Part shown: piece after piece, positions 1 to 13,599 of the stretch
How the letters are laid out: the number at the start of each line of letters is the position of its first letter
How positions within the stretch are numbered: position 1 is the first letter of the stretch
Assembly: GCA_964247055.1 (NCBI GenBank)
Contig: OZ176050.1
Coordinates: 13,392,001-13,456,000 of the forward strand
Direction of reading: 5' to 3'
Source of the DNA: Paragordius varius
Taxonomy: Eukaryota; Nematomorpha
Length of the DNA stretch: 64,000 bases
The notes under the pieces: generated by a model
Told to the model about the DNA's origin: nothing
The model's input: only the letters and a program-made list of their open reading frames with translations
Databases searched by the model: none
Made by a program: the position numbers and the translations under genes

Positions 1-649
1 GGTGGGATAACAGTTGTTAGCCTTGATGATGAATTATAGAGTTGATGATTGAAAATTGTAAAATATAAAAACAAAAATAAATAATAAAAATATATTTTAT
101 TTTTGACTTTGTATATGTAGGGATATTTTATTCCAAAAAATAATATAAGTTTAAGGCTGAACTATTATTCCATTGTTTACTAATGAAAATGACCCGTTGA
201 TTGCGATATTTGTGCCGAGTAAGTATTTTAAGTGAATATTTAATCCAAATTATAATGATTAATCCGTGTTTGTAATATTGACCTATAGCGTTGTGCTTAT
301 ACTTGTTTTTCTAAATAGCCGAAGTCAATTCTCTACACCAGGGGCGACATTTTAACATGTAAACTTAAAATATTTTATTTTTATATTTGGTCCATTATTT
401 ATATTGGTAAATCCATATTTTTCATTATGTTGATTTTGTAAACCAGAGTGCGTTACTAACAATGAAGATTGAACATAATTTTATAAGGTGTGACTTTTTT
501 TGGTTAAAAACAGGTGATAACCACTGATTGGGTCTATATAGTAGCCATGATGCTTAAACTATAGTAAATTTGGCCTTTCTGGATAACCCATAATATCTAA
601 ATGTTATTGTTATTATTGTAGCAAAGATCGTTGTCGATTTATTGCTTTT

Positions 650-1914
650 TCGAAGGTATATTTTCTCCAGTTTATTCGATTGTAAGTGAGTGATGTTAAC
701 TGTTGTAAAGAGAGATTGGTTTTTTTGGTTAGGTTTTCGATCCAGCGCTATCTTGCAGCGTCCACGTTTCCTGGATCCTTCAACCTTGCCTGTCATTAGT
801 TGGAATTCCAAGTCATTAGCTCTGGTAATGTGACCAAAGTATGATAATTTCATTTTGAGGCACATGCCAATCAAGTGTATCTCGGGGTTTATTTTGTCAA
901 GGATTACAGTGTTTTTTATTTTGTCTTTCCAAGTGATTCGAAGTATCTTCCGCCAGCACCAGTTTTCGAAGGCGTTTATGTATTTTTCGTCTACCTTTTT
1001 TATTGTCCAGCTTTCTGATGCATATATCATGCTAGGAAATATTAGGGCTTTAACTAAACGGATTTTTGTTTTAAGTTTGATGTCGTGTGATGACCATAGT
1101 TTATTATATTTTATCATTTTTGTCTTAGCAATTTCTATTCTTCTTTTGATGTCTGGGGTGCTTATGTTTGTTGTATTTATAAGACCTCCTAGGTAAGTGT
1201 ATTGGGTCACTACTTCTATTTGTTGGTTGTGAAAAGATAAGTTGTTATAGTGGTTATGAGCGTTTATAATCATGATTTTAGTTTTTTTAAAGTTGATCGT
1301 CAATCCAAATTTTTGACATTCGTTTGAGAATTCAGTTAGGAGTTTTTTCAGGTTGTCCACTGAGTTTGACAGCAGTATAGTGTCATCAGCATAGTGAAGT
1401 GATGATATAATATTGCCGGCAATGCTTATACCATTAGTTTTATCTATGTTTCGTAATACGCTTTCTATGCAGACATTAAAAAGAGTGGGTGAAAGGACAC
1501 ATCCTTGTCTTAAACCATTGTTCATTTGTACACAATTACTTGTGCCATGTGTGATTTTTATGTTTAGTGATGAATTGGAATAGAGGGATTTAATGATGTT
1601 TAAAATGTGATCTGAAACTCCCATCTGAGATAGTGCCTTCCACAGCGTCTCGTGTTTCACGTGTCGAAGGCTTTTGTAAAATCAATGAAGCAGATGTGGG
1701 TTTCTTTCTGTAATTCAATTTGTTTTTCGAATATCCAACGTAGATTGCTGATCATTTCCCTGCATCCGCGATTGGATCTAAATCCCGCTTGGGTATTAGA
1801 AAGTTCGGCTTCAATTATGCCTTGAATACGCCTATGAATTATTTTGAGGAAAACTTTTGATGCTTGATTTAGCGCTATAGTTCTATAGTTGTTAAATGAT
1901 TCGCCTTTTTTCAA
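650..1914 (-). pseudogene. RTE LINE reverse transcriptase domain, broken
   Basis: The segment 1914-1657 holds fingers and motif A (CFIDFTKAFD). A small frame change at 1655-1665 leads to 1660-554, which contains motif B (GLRQGCVLSP), motif C (YADD, both catalytic Asp present), the GLTINFKKTK motif and the C-terminal ASESWTI and WCWRKILRI blocks typical of RTE proteins. Near 750 the C-terminal frame is lost: after SRKRGR the expected R-W-I-E-N sequence is present only in another frame. The first part of the domain (about 2330-1915) is also interrupted by a stop. Confidence 0.85.
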
Positions 1915-2443
1915 GATGGGGATGAGTATTGATTTGCACCAGTCTTGAGGGAATGAGGCGTGAAATATCTTTTGGAATAAGTCAGTTAAGATATGAATTG
2001 GGATAAAACGAATGAGTTCGGTTGGAATATCGTTGTACCCCTCAGATTTGTTGTTTGGGGAATGGTTAAGCGCTCATTCAACTTCCTCTTTGATGATCGG
2101 CGGGTCATGTTGATAGATCTTACTGTTTTTATCGGCGTTCGATGGACTGGAGCCGTATAGTTTTAATACATATTGTTCCCATTGTTCCACCAGTGTTTTT
2201 TTGTCTGTGATGATATCTCCATCTTCCTTTCTCATTGGGCCTTTGTAGATTTTAGACCTACGTGGAGCAATGTGATCTACTTCAGCAAAGTAGTTGTTGA
2301 TATGTTTAGCAGCGTTTTCTAGTTTTAAGCACAGCTGATTGTAGTGATCGTTTTTGTCTTCCCGAGCGCTTTTTGGAACTCTGCATTAAGTGATTTGTAC
2401 TCTGCCATATTATTATTGCGTTTAGCTTGGCGCCGTTTGTCCG

Positions 2444-3441
2444 CTAAATAACTTTTTTGTGATAGCTTAATTTTGTTAAGATGGGATTTTTGGATAGGGA
2501 TGCATTCTCTGGCTGTAGTACTAGGATATTTTGTATTGTATTCCAAAGATTTTCAGCGTCATCGTCTATTTCGAATGTTTTAAATCTGTTTTCAAGTAAC
2601 AAAGGAAACTCGGGGGAGATCGCAGAAAAATCTAATTTAGGTTTATGCAGAAATTTTGGTTTGCGTGAGAGAACTGTTTTAATTTTTAGTTTAGCTACAA
2701 GGAGATTATAATCAGAATAGCAGTCGGAACCGGGGTAGGTTTTTACGTTCATAAAGGAAGATTTATATTTTTGCATACCGAGAATAAAGTCAATTTGGTT
2801 TCTGTGCCTCTTGCAAGGTGAAATCCATGTGTATAGCCTTCGCTTAGGTTGTTGGAAAAAGGAGTTTGATATGAATAATTTGTGTTCGCTGCAAAATTCT
2901 AAGAGGCGGTCTCCTCTATCGTTTTTGTTTCCCAATCCTTTCCCACCAGTGATTTGATGTGTATTATCGTTGCCTACAATCGCGTTGAAGTCGCCCAATA
3001 CAAATATCATGTCTTTTTTGGGAACTTTCTCAATAGCTGAACTGAGATCCTCATAAAATTGTTCGGAGTCTTCTTCGTTGTTAGAGTTGGTAGGGGCATA
3101 GATTTGGAATATCGTTATTGGTTGTGGAGACGAGTTTAATCGAAGTGATATTATGCGATCGCTGTGTGGATGGTTTCAGATGCGTTGGCGATTGATTTGG
3201 TCACTATTGGGGCCACACCGTTTCGTTTAAGAGTATCATGACCTGAGTATAATAGGATATGATTTTCATATTCTATGTGGCCGTTTAACGGAATGTGGGA
3301 TTCTGCTATTCCTAATATACTTATGTTGAGTTTCACCATTTCTTTTATGATAACTTCGATTTTGTTGGTGGTGCCGCGAGAGTTCCATGTACCAATACGT
3401 AAAGACACATCACAGAAATTAGTTTTATTCTGAACAGTCAT
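2444..3441 (-). pseudogene. RTE LINE endonuclease domain, frameshifted, catalytic His lost
   Basis: The N-terminal part (3441-3151) starts MTVQNKTNF and carries the GTWNSRG strand and the AESH motif with the metal-binding Glu. A one-base shift near 3155 moves into the frame of the second part, which reads through an IYAPTN motif into GDFNA, VG and IDFIL. At the end of the domain the SDH triad expected in this endonuclease family reads SDY (about 2705-2697), so the general-base histidine codon has become TAT. That single change alone should abolish nicking. The frame shifts again near 2460 into the linker that leads to the RT. Confidence 0.85.
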
Positions 3442-3445
3442 TGTC

Positions 3446-5152
3446 TGAATTTGGTTGGTTTAGATGTAGAGAATTAGGAAGGATGTGTTAACAATCGATA
3501 GGTTTGTGATGAAGGATATGAGGAAAAAATGAGTAGTATTTTGAATGATAAATGATATTTTGTGGACAATTAATTTTTAGTTTGTGTTTTCTTGAGAATG
3601 ATGATGTATGGGGATCAGATAAAAGTAGGAGAAATGGTTGATAAATTTTTGTCTAATGCATTGGATAAAGGCTTTCATTAATACTGTCGAAAAAAGAAAA
3701 AATACATCTTCAAAAATAATTGGTATTTCTTCAGGAAGGTAGGCATACCAAGCCTTTCCCACCTCCATCCTTACCGTATGTTTTCACGAAATGTTGTCTA
3801 AATGTATGTGTACTTAAATGCTGATAAACAGAGAGCTTGTTCATTACAAAATCATATGGCATTCAACAACTTATTTCATTTATGCATGATTTATCATGTT
3901 AACTTGTAAAATATAATTATAAAGAAGAGGGTCTAGCCGATAAGAATCGCCAATGTTCGCGTACATCTCTTAATTTATAGATTTTATGAAAAAACAAAAT
4001 AGACCGCTTTGTAGCAGGCTCTGATTACCGGAAGTAGAGAGGGTTAGGAACGTTTGGCACAACTTTTTACAAAAAAGAAAATTTATATTTTATAAAATAT
4101 GTATATAAATTGTGAGCTTCCTAATATAATATATCAGATAAATATGTAAACAAACAATAAATCAGTGTTAGAAAGGTTGGTCAACATATATGGTTACACC
4201 TAATAAGGTTATAAAAATGAAATAATGATTTGTCGATTTTTTGAATAATGTTGAGATTAATTTTGAATTTTTCAATCATAAATTTATAAATTTGATTTCT
4301 TAACCTATTTAAATAATTTTACCTGTAAAATTATAGGCCCTCTTTTATATATATATATATATATATGAACATAGTATGCCTTTTTAAAACTCATTCTTTT
4401 TACCCTTTTCTCATAATATATACATCAAGATTTTAAAATATCAATTTTGTTCTAATTATTTAAGGGTATACTATAAAAATTATAATCGGATTTCCACAAT
4501 ATTTAGTTCACTCATTTTTCTTTATTAATATTTTTAAAATTATCCAAATGGACAGCCAAATTAGATGTTAAACATGACGGGTAATAAATGTCTAAAAGTA
4601 ACAATTTTTGCTGAATCGTTGTATATACTTCACAACTAATGCATTTACAAAAGACTTAGAGTTTATATATAATTATTACAATAAAAATATGTTACGACCA
4701 AAATTTTAATCGGATAATTTTTTGGAATTTAACAATTTGGAATATTTAGCGGACTAATAAAGGCTACGCTTTAATTTAACCGAATATTTGGTTTGCAATT
4801 AGATCGCGCGACTAATTTCTCCTCAGACCTAATATAGTTTTAGCAAATCAAAAATTTTATTTACTATTTTTTATTTTTTGATGTTTAATTTAATATATTT
4901 CTAGTGTAATAATCCCAAATAATAATAGCTGTATGCAAACGATTTCCATCTATATTTGTCATAACGACCTACCAGTTTTTAATTGAAGCCATCGATATGA
5001 GGTTTTGGTACAAAAAAATTTATAATATTATTAAAAAAAATTTTTAGAATATTAATCCATAGATAAATGATTAATTTTATATTTCTTTTAAATCAGGAGA
5101 GTTAAAAGGCAATTTTATTATAATTATAACTTATTTTACAATCATTATATTT
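3446..5152. other. Intergenic, no gene seen
   Basis: AT-rich sequence between the LINE and the last exon of the kelch gene. Frames are short and none shows a recognisable motif. A TA dinucleotide run sits at about 4346-4366. A 63-codon minus-strand frame at 3577-3768 has no recognisable family and no neighbouring exon. Confidence 0.5.
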
Positions 5153-8100
5153 TTATTTATGAAATAAATGATAGGGAACGTAACAAGCCGAGGGCGCTAT
5201 TGAAGTTTCTAACATTCCTGGGATCGCCACCAATTGATTTGTCTGTATATCCAAACATTCGATTTCTTTAAGTTCGAGATTGCTGAGTGAGCTAACGCCC
5301 CCAATTACAAAAATTTTGGAATCTGAATTATGGATAAAATAATATTTTTTTATTTGTAAATGGCACATAAATGGCATATGGGAGCTTTATGTGTCAACCA
5401 TTTTTGGAAAACAATAATAAAGCTTACCTTATATTTATGAATACTGCTAAAAAAATTTTTTATAAAATATTACACGATGTTTAAATAAATATTATTATTT
5501 AATACTTCAATTGGGGTATGTTTAAATAAATATTATTATTTAATACTTCAATTGGGGTATCTAAATATAAATTTAATTTAATTATGAAAAACTACTGAAG
5601 AAACAGTCCCATTTAAATTCATGCTTCTATCCTAATAAAAATAAACCAGAATATCTAATAAAATTTCGTTTTGAAAAAAAGTACCCTGTGAAACTTCGAC
5701 GCCATTTTTATATTACAAAATTTTTGCAAAATATTGTGTTATATATAATTTTAAAGGTAAAAGCCTATATTATTAAATTGCAAACATTGATAGAAATAGA
5801 AAAAGTGGTTTATTTTATATTATCTATCAATTCAACCAATGCACACATGTTACAATTTTTATCTTTAGGTTTACCTTAAAATAAGTATTCTCAAGTTTTT
5901 GAATAAATTTTTTTTATAGGTTTACTAATGTTATATAAGTGCAAAATTTGACATCGTTTCAGTTCCTTCTATATTTTTAATGTATTTAATATTAAACAGG
6001 CCTGAGGTATCCAACAACCCGATTTGAATCGAAGGACTAAAATTAATGTGTTCAAGTGTTAAAATGGGACATATATTATTAAATTACCCCTAAAACAGAA
6101 AAGGGACAAATAGTGAATGAAATAAGCTGTCATACGATGCTATTATACCTTTTTTGATCAATGTACATTTTAGTTTTAAATAAAAGATCTGATCTGATAT
6201 AAGTGTGGTTCTAGAATAAAAATAAACCATAAGTTATCATTCCAAAGCGGTGTCTTGGAATTTTTAAGCTATTAACATAGCTCCATGTATCGGTAACCTC
6301 ATTGTAAACATCTATGGCTGGCATGCTCGTAATATTATAGGTATTCTGAGTTGACCCTAAAAATTAAAATAAAATAATTAATTGATTTTTGTTTGAAAGC
6401 TTTACAGATGATGCTTTTAATGCATTTTTCTTTTGAAAATATTTATATTTCTCATTGACACGTGTAATTAAATAATATGTTAAACAAATGTTACTTACCA
6501 TCACTGTTTTTATTAGTAAAAAGGGTCGCACCACCGCAAATATATAATTTGCCCAAAGCCACTCCACTCGAAGCATGACATCTGGGAAAGCGTAAATGTT
6601 TGCGTTTACTCCACCTATTTAATGCAACGAAATGTGTATAAATAACGTTATCGAACTATTTTATATCCTGTTTATTCATTAATGAGAAAAAAGTTATAAT
6701 AGTATTTCAACAGTATCTTTTTGCTTTTAGATATAGCGTATAGGATAGAATAGATATAAAATCTTAATTCACTTGCTTGCTTACCAGATGTAGTCAGAGA
6801 TGTTTGGTAAAAGACAAATAATTTTGAAGAGAAATCATTTATTTTATTTAAAATATTGTCCATCGGCTTCCATATATTTTGCCCATTTCTCACGTAATAT
6901 ATGGAATGCCATTCAGAAAAACTGATTGTGTTTTTGCAGCAAACCATTCGTCAAGCCATTTTTAACATCTTGTGAATTGTTTATTGATCTAGTGTGTGAT
7001 TATTGATGGGGGCGTAATAATCATATGGCGTCAAGTTAGGAGACTACGGATGCTATGGAATTTTCTATCTAAGCGATTATAAGGTGTCATTAAATTTGTA
7101 TGAGACAGATCAAGTAATGTAGCGAAATTATTTTGCCATATCTTCGACGGTCGTTTTTCGATCAACGCATTGTTTAATTAAATCATTTGTTGGTGGAATT
7201 GTATATTAACTGTTTCATCGGGCTTCAAAAGTTTATAATACACATAACCGCTCTGGTCTCACCAGATACAGACGATTTGGATTTGGTGTTGATATATCGG
7301 CTCCGATAAAACGCCATAATTTGATGCAAAAATGATAGCTTTTGTCACGAAACAGGATTTTAAAAGTTACATTGCGATTTGGAATTTAACGTTTATTAAA
7401 ATTGTGTTGGACACATTTACCAAGTTTATTGATCTTTGTCATTCCACGGTACCCGTCTACTGGTTGTTTTTTGCAATATATCTAATATTTCTGCCAATGG
7501 CCGTTGAACAGTTAGGTTATCATCCTTTAACTCTTGCACTTCATCTTCCCGCAGTTGTGTTGTCCACCAGAGAGACGACACTCTTTTACATTAAAATTGC
7601 AAAGTAACCATAATATGTTTTAATCAATAATGTATATACCATATGTTTCTACCAGCAAACGATGGCTTTCAACATCTCATTTCTTCTGATAGAATAAAAA
7701 CGGCAATGCTTGCGGAAAATGTTTAGGCACAAACGACAAGTTTACTGATAAAAAAAAGAAGCTAGTTTTTTGCGGGATCAACGCGAGTGTGTTTGTAGTT
7801 CAATGTTAGTGAACAATATGGCGTCAGTTTCAAATCAATTATCTGCCTACTTAACATGACTTCTTTTCTAAGTTAAATCGGTTAAGACTTAGGACTACAC
7901 CTAGTAAAGTGCATATTATATCTTCATTTAAATTTTTGTCTTAATATAGACTTAATTTTTTACCCTGATGTATTAGTGTTGTTTATAACGTTAAAGCTTT
8001 CCACTGTATCTACGATAGGATATTTGGGATTATGCTCAAAACCACCCATAACCCAAATACTCCCATTATACAGGCAAGCAGTTGCAGCTAATCTTGCAGA

Positions 8101-10439
8101 ACTTAAGGAAGCCATACGGCTGTACGCATCTATTTTTGTATCCAATCTTGTCACTGTACTCAAATGACTATTTGAAATATATAAATAAATAGATGTATAT
8201 ATGAAATACATTTCTAAAAACAAATGGATTTAGTCTTAACTTGTGTCGCTATAATTTTTTAACTTTGTAAGAAAATGGCAAAAAAGTAAGGAAATATTTA
8301 TTTCAACATGGCAACATATAACAACCCTTAATTCTTGTTCAGAAAAAATAAAATTAATTAATGATTAGATTTTGAGCCTAAATGAAATTTAGTTGTAACC
8401 ATAAAATCTAAACCCTACCAAAGGCTAATTATGTTCTTTTAAAGAGTGGATTAACATCATTGATTAATGGATAATGGAATACTTGTGGTAAGAATATCCT
8501 AAAGAATAAATTTTTTTACACACATTAAGAAGAATTATTAACACAATTATTTAAATCTATCAAAAAGAATATAAAAATTACGAAACTAAACCAAATTATA
8601 AATGATTTAAAAGTCTAGGTTTCAATATAATACTTTCCGTCAGCGTCTTGTCCGCCTATAATGTATATATCGCTTCCAGAAACGGCCAATGAGTGATAAA
8701 TACAAGCAATTGGCATATCTTTACCAATAATCCAACGCCCATCCTTTGTATACTTATAAATTTTGCATGTTGGGATCGGTTTATATTTCCCAGGTTTCAA
8801 TTTGACTTCGCTATATTCAAATCCACCTATATTATGTTGGATAAAATGGTACTCCTTATTTATATGTAATATAATTAAAACAGACATAGCAAAATAAATG
8901 GTCGGTAATCGATACCAATGCCCTTTACTATCGGTGAAAATATATTTTTTTCAAATATACCAGGTGTCGTCATAAGCTTTTCTCGGTTTAAAAAACACCT
9001 AATTTTAATAAGAACTTTATTATTTATTTATTTTCAGAATATTGTCCCTCGGCTTCTAAACATTTCGCCCATCTCTCAAGTAATCTATGCATGCCACAGA
9101 AGAACTACGCTTTGCGGCATCATCTAGCCATTTCCAACCTTTTTTAAATTATTGACGTGCTACTCTGAGAGCAGTTGTTCCATTCATGCCAGAGGTACAA
9201 CTGACACCAGGTCAGGAGAGTACGGGGCATGCGGAAGATCCCATCAAATAGATTTTGAGGTTTATTTTACTGGTTTGCTTGAGACGATGCATTGTCATGT
9301 AGCAAAATCATTTTGCCATGTCTTCTGGTCCAATCAGATCGTTTATTATTGCATGGTTTAAAAATTATTTGCGGATGATAGCGTAGTATATTAACGGTGC
9401 TTTAAAACAAAACTGCTTTTGCCGAGAGAGGCAGCCTTAGTGTTGATAAACCATGGCATCAAAAAGCCACCATTTTGGATTTAGAAAATAATTCACTTCC
9501 CATCACCCGTCAAGATTCGATACAAAATCTCCTTTTGAGACTTTTAACAGGATTTTACAAATCACTTTTCGATTTGACGTTCACAAATTGCGTAAAACCT
9601 ATTTACAGAGTTTATTGTTTTTCCATTTTTCAGACGTCTACTGATTTTTTAGTTAAATTGATACATCTAATACTTCCGCTAATAGCCGTTAAGTTTGTGT
9701 TGGGTCATCATCCAAAAACTCTTGCATTTTATCGTCTACACATTTTTGTGGCAGAGCGCATCTTTCAAATTGATATTACAACTTTTAAAAATTGAACCTA
9801 TCACACGTTTTAATCCATGAGCATGTTCACCAGTGTTTCTACCTAAAACTTTACAGTTTCCTGGAATAAGAAATGTGTGCACCAGATGTTTTTCATACAT
9901 TGATATAATTACTGATAAAAATAAGAATCTAGTCTTTAGGCGAGCTCAACTTGTTTGTTTGTAGTTTAATGACGTATGAACAAATTGGGGTGTCTAATTT
10001 ATCCGCATACTTTTCGCTGACGGCTTTTCTTAGTGAAACAATTTATATATATATATATATATATCCTTTGACAAAATATTAATACTATTCATATTGTGAA
10101 AAATATTGCCTATAACGTAAAGGGATTCTCCGGCAAACGCAATTTGATGCATGCTTCGAGAAAATGGGACTGCTTCAATTTTAGACCATTTTATATTTCT
10201 AAAGTCTAGGATTTGTAGCAAAGAAGGATTTGATCTTCCTTTACATCCACTTAATACTACACACACCGGAATATTTGCTATATTAACATCGGGTGAAACA
10301 GATTCCGTAATATTATTGTTACGACTCTCCTGCATAAATGAATCTAAATATTGATCCAATTCATCAATAGATTCTAATTCTAATATTTTTGTAGATTTGA
10401 TGGATATTGGCAATTTGTCAATCTATTGGTGTTAAATCA

Positions 10440-10483
<44 letters not shown>

Positions 10484-12672
10484 CAGGTTAGATATGGTCT
10501 TAGAAGTTAACTTTAGGAAAGTAAATATCTTTCGTCTGTATCAATCTGGTATATATATTAAGATAAGGGTGGAGGCATAATTTAAATTTAAACCTGAAAT
10601 CTTATAGACACCTTGTTAGCTAAATATTTCCTGGGGTTCATAATATGGTTTTGCTGCATGCTTGTTAAAACTTTGGGGGACATATTTAATTTGTGTAAAT
10701 TACTGACCAATAACCTATTGATTATAAATACTGATTTAATATATTCTTACGTTGACATAAATATTATATGATGTCCAAAATATATAAATCGTAAAAAAAG
10801 AGTTTTTGGTTGATTTGTAACGGAAATAAATAGTAATAATATTTCAATTAAGAATTTCATGCATTTATGATAGTGTTTCACCACTTACATATCTATTCAA
10901 AACTTATATGAGCATTTAAAAATTCTGTTTCACTTTTTTTTGAAATTGGGACTTTACATATGAGCATTAACCATAATTCTATGACAAAATGTGCCTTTTT
11001 TAAATAATTTTATCAATTTTGTCAGGAATTTCTGTTGACACTATACAGCAATTTTTGGCTAATTCTAAAACTACAACATATGTTTGCTTTGTATATTATT
11101 AAACTGGTTAAGTGCATAAAAGACTGTATTAATTTTAATCTTTATTAAAAAGCTGATCCTTAATAGAAGCTGAACCGATTTTAGATGCTTTTAAATTTTT
11201 AACATGAAAAAGTAAAAATTTTATACGGAAATCCGAGTTTAGGTTTTTTTATCATTTGCCTTAATCTATGGAATATATATTTAGATCATTTTTACATGTG
11301 TTTCGGTTAATCTAACTTAATTTGTTAATGTAAAAGCGCATGTTCATTTAACAATAGGGCGTTTGGCTACTATAAAAACGTGCTAATAAATATTTTAGGC
11401 GTTTATGACATAATTTTAATTATAATTTTTTACAAGCAAGTTAGCTATCGCAAACCCAAAAATAAAACAGCATAGCAATGAGCTACATATTTCTATAATA
11501 GTTTTCGAATTATTTAAATTTCAATATGGGCGAAATAGATATTTTACGCTTGCCTATGCTATCACGATTACTAGAAACATATGTAAGATTTCATATATAT
11601 AAAATCAATACAATTACCAATTGGCTGTAAGGAGCATATTTTCAGGGATTGGTAAATATTTTTGATTGCTTTCCTGGGAACAATATATCAAATCGTCTGT
11701 CTGCTGGAACTGCAATAATCTAATATTAGCAGCCAATTCTTTGAAACCATTTGACAAATCATTATCACTAATATTTGTTTCACATATAATTCTACTTTCT
11801 CTCAGGATATGTTTCATTTTGCACCAAAACAATAAGATATCATATAGTTCTCGTTCATCCAAACATTCAATTTCATCGCTACAACTTAAGGCCAAAATTA
11901 AATCATAATCTAATTTAACATATACAGATGGATATTTTAAAATACACGATTTTAGTTTACGGACAAGAATGTCTTTAATTGAATGTTGAAGCTTTATAAA
12001 TCCATATGAAGTAGCTAATCTCCAATATTCCACAAATATTGAGTTAATGTAATCCTTTCGTAGCAAATTATTATCTTTGTTAAAATTTGAAAGTTGTTTT
12101 ATAAATTTATCGGAATTCAGATATTCACTTAAAGGATCCAAGAATGTTTTCATTTCAAATGTGATGGCAGTATCAAATAATTTTGGTATCAATAGAAGCT
12201 CTACTAAATTTAAATCTATACTCTTCCCGGTATTTATATCGTAAAAGATGAGTCTCATAATTTGTGGGTTTATCATAAGATGCGTAAAATCTAATTCTTT
12301 TACCATTGTTGGCGACAAATTTTTCGATACAAGCAGCCATTCGAAAAAGGGACTACTCCGTATTAAGCAATCTTTCTTTACTTCAAATTGACATTGATAA
12401 GATTTTACGATTATGATTTCTTTGGCAGATGTAAGGGAGGACTTTTGAAACGTGTCCATTTTTTCTAAATCTCCAAACGGGGATATTAGGACTTCTGGAG
12501 TTTTCGATATTTGGGATTCGTTTACATCCCTATCTGGGTTTATTAATTCTACATTTTCCTTTAAAATACTGGGACTGAAAGATCTCAATTCTGTGTATCG
12601 TCTCTGCAAATTCCTTAGTATCAATCTTAGCTCCTCGTCATCATTATCGCTTTTCGATTCATTTATACTCAT
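5153..12672 (-). CDS. BTB-BACK-kelch (KLHL-type) protein, multi-exon
   Basis: Likely a substrate adaptor of a cullin-3 ubiquitin ligase, from its domain order. Exon 1 (12672-11618) starts MSINESKSD, has an unusually long leader of about 85 residues, then a divergent BTB domain (IIIVKSYQCQFEV, SSPFFEWLL) and a BACK region (ERELYDILLFWCKM, ANIRLLQF). Kelch blades follow in exons of about 10424-10086, 8826-8634, 8167-7964, 6614-6499, 6356-6228 and 5367-5153, with GG strands such as IYIIGG, IWVMGG, LYICGG and IFVIGG, giving about six blades. Frames join exactly from exon 3 to exon 7 (for example SG/WSKRKH and TY/DSKIFVIGG). The exon 1 to 2 junction does not fit in phase, so a small exon in the TA-rich stretch 10440-11600 may be missing. 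Introns hold mariner A, mariner B and a MITE. Confidence 0.85.
5479..5560. repeat. 41-bp tandem duplication
   Basis: Two perfect tandem copies of a 41-bp segment starting GTTTAAATAAATATTATT, in the last intron of the kelch gene. The unit includes the left end of the adjoining MITE (ATTGGGGTAT), so the MITE end itself was duplicated. Confidence 0.9.
5498..6062. mobile_element. MITE family A, copy 1 (in kelch intron)
   Basis: About 560 bp, same family as 25513-26100, 59430-60010 and 60410-61010. The left end reads TTCAATTGGGGTATCTAAAT; the right end (GGCCTGAGGTATCC, then GATTTGAATCGAAGGACT) is its inverted repeat, followed by AAGTGTTAAA. Internal landmarks shared by all copies are a CTACTGAA..AAACRGTCCC block, CTTCGACGCCATTTTTAT and a GATTGATTCCTTCYATATTTTT-like block near the right end. 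No coding capacity. Confidence 0.8.
6782..7912 (-). mobile_element. mariner element A, degenerate
   Basis: Inverted ends: the left begins TACCAGATGTAGTCAGAGAT and the right, read on minus, begins ACTAGGTGTAGTCCTAAGT followed by CTTAACCGATTTAACTTAG. The 5' leader shared with the other mariner copies (CGCCATATTGTTCAC) lies inside the right end. The transposase reads on minus but is destroyed by stops and frameshifts; the region equivalent to the LLHDN block is recognisable only by alignment with copy B. Located between kelch exons 4 and 5. Confidence 0.75.
8959..10045 (-). mobile_element. mariner element B, degenerate
   Basis: Left end ACCAGGTGTCGTCATAAGC. The right end is lost in a TA run after the TTAGTGAAACAATT stretch. 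On minus the transposase keeps MILLHDNAS (second catalytic Asp, about 9310-9285) and, after a short spacing, HAPYSPDL (third catalytic Asp, about 9230-9208). This is the arrangement of Tc1/mariner DDD enzymes. Many frameshifts. Located between kelch exons 2 and 3. Confidence 0.85.
10444..10482. repeat. (TA)n microsatellite
   Basis: Nearly pure TA run directly upstream of kelch exon 2 on the minus strand. Similar runs occur at about 10047-10063, 25797-25821, 26463-26490, 46092-46120, 47844-47862 and 62689-62716. Confidence 0.9.
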
Positions 12673-12789
12673 AAATAATAATGCAAATTAAACATCATTT
12701 ATGTATAAATAAAAATGATATGAATTTAACTGATTGTTTTAATACTTAAAATGTCATTAGTTAGGTTTGAGTAATATTAGTCATTAACA

Positions 12790-13450
12790 TTGTTTTCATC
12801 GTAAGTCGGGATTCATAGGCCTAAATTGATTTTAACAATAATTCAAATGTTAGTTAGACCGTTTTTAATATTTTTAAATAATTAATGTATAAGTTAAAAA
12901 GTTGATTAAATTATGTTGTTTATTATCATTCAATGCCTTTTAAGAGTTTTAGCCACATAGCTAATTATAATATTAGTTATCAAGATAATTATTATACCAA
13001 ATTTAATGATTTCATTCTATGACGCATTGTTCTAAACAGCTAAAATATCTACTATAAAATCTTAGGCCCGAATTCTAGCTCTTTATTTTACTGGATTGGA
13101 TGGGTATTTTTAAAATTCAGATTTTACTTCAAACCTTTTTAGCTAAATATATTAAATAAGAAGATTTTTTACATCTCATTACGTTTTCTTTTGAAATATT
13201 ACATAATGAAATTTCTACTACCGCCTTAAACCTGTTAAAACGCTAACATTAATGGTTTTATTAATATCTAATTATCAATTGTACTCAGATATAAAACCGA
13301 AAAAGAAATAAAGTAACTTATAAAAGACATTCCCCAAATACATTTAAAACAAACAGTGATTTCAAAATCAATATTAGCGAGATTTCATCGCTACTTGTGA
13401 ACAAAAGCACTTTTTATTTTTTAACTTTAATATCTTCTTTTGATTTTTTC
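12790..13450. repeat. Inverted duplication block X, left copy
   Basis: Matches 45200-44480 in reverse complement over its whole length with small indels. Shared landmarks: ATCGTAAGTC..ATTCATAG, TTGATTTTAACAATAATTCA, TAATTATTATACCAAATTTA, GTGAACAAAAGCACT and ACATCTCATTAC. It lies just upstream of the kelch start codon and so may contain that promoter. No gene is seen inside it. Confidence 0.85.
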
Positions 13451-13599
13451 AGCGCAACTGATTGCAATATCACGGGCATATTCAACGTATGAATTCCGGT
13501 ATTTGATAGAAAATTGTTCAGAAAGTTATTGGATGGTAACCCCAGGTACCTAGGATCTAAAACGGTAGATGGACGGCCTACCATATTTTAATCAAAGAC

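Larger units (their letters stand above)
600..3445 (-). mobile_element. RTE-clade non-LTR retrotransposon (LINE), inactivated copy
   Basis: On the minus strand an apurinic-type endonuclease region (about 3441-2500) is followed by a reverse transcriptase (about 2330-650), the order of RTE-type LINEs. Endonuclease motifs seen are GTWNSRG, GIAESH, GDFNA and IDFIL; RT motifs are DFTKAFD, LRQGCVLSP and YADDTILL. The frame shifts near 3155, 2460, 2350 and 750, and there is an in-frame stop near 2073 in the linker. The 3' end is near 600-620, where a short AAT/AAC-rich tail follows the last recognisable RT residues. Length of about 2.85 kb suits a near full-length RTE element. No target-site duplication was found. 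It cannot encode one working protein. Confidence 0.9.

Noticed and set aside
7332-7607. 91-codon plus-strand frame (and similar ones at 9152-9361, 9475-9795, 14064-14326)
   Set aside because: The three at 7.3-9.8 kb are antisense shadows of mariner transposase remnants; the 14.06-14.33 kb frames are short sense pieces of mariner C, none a host gene.
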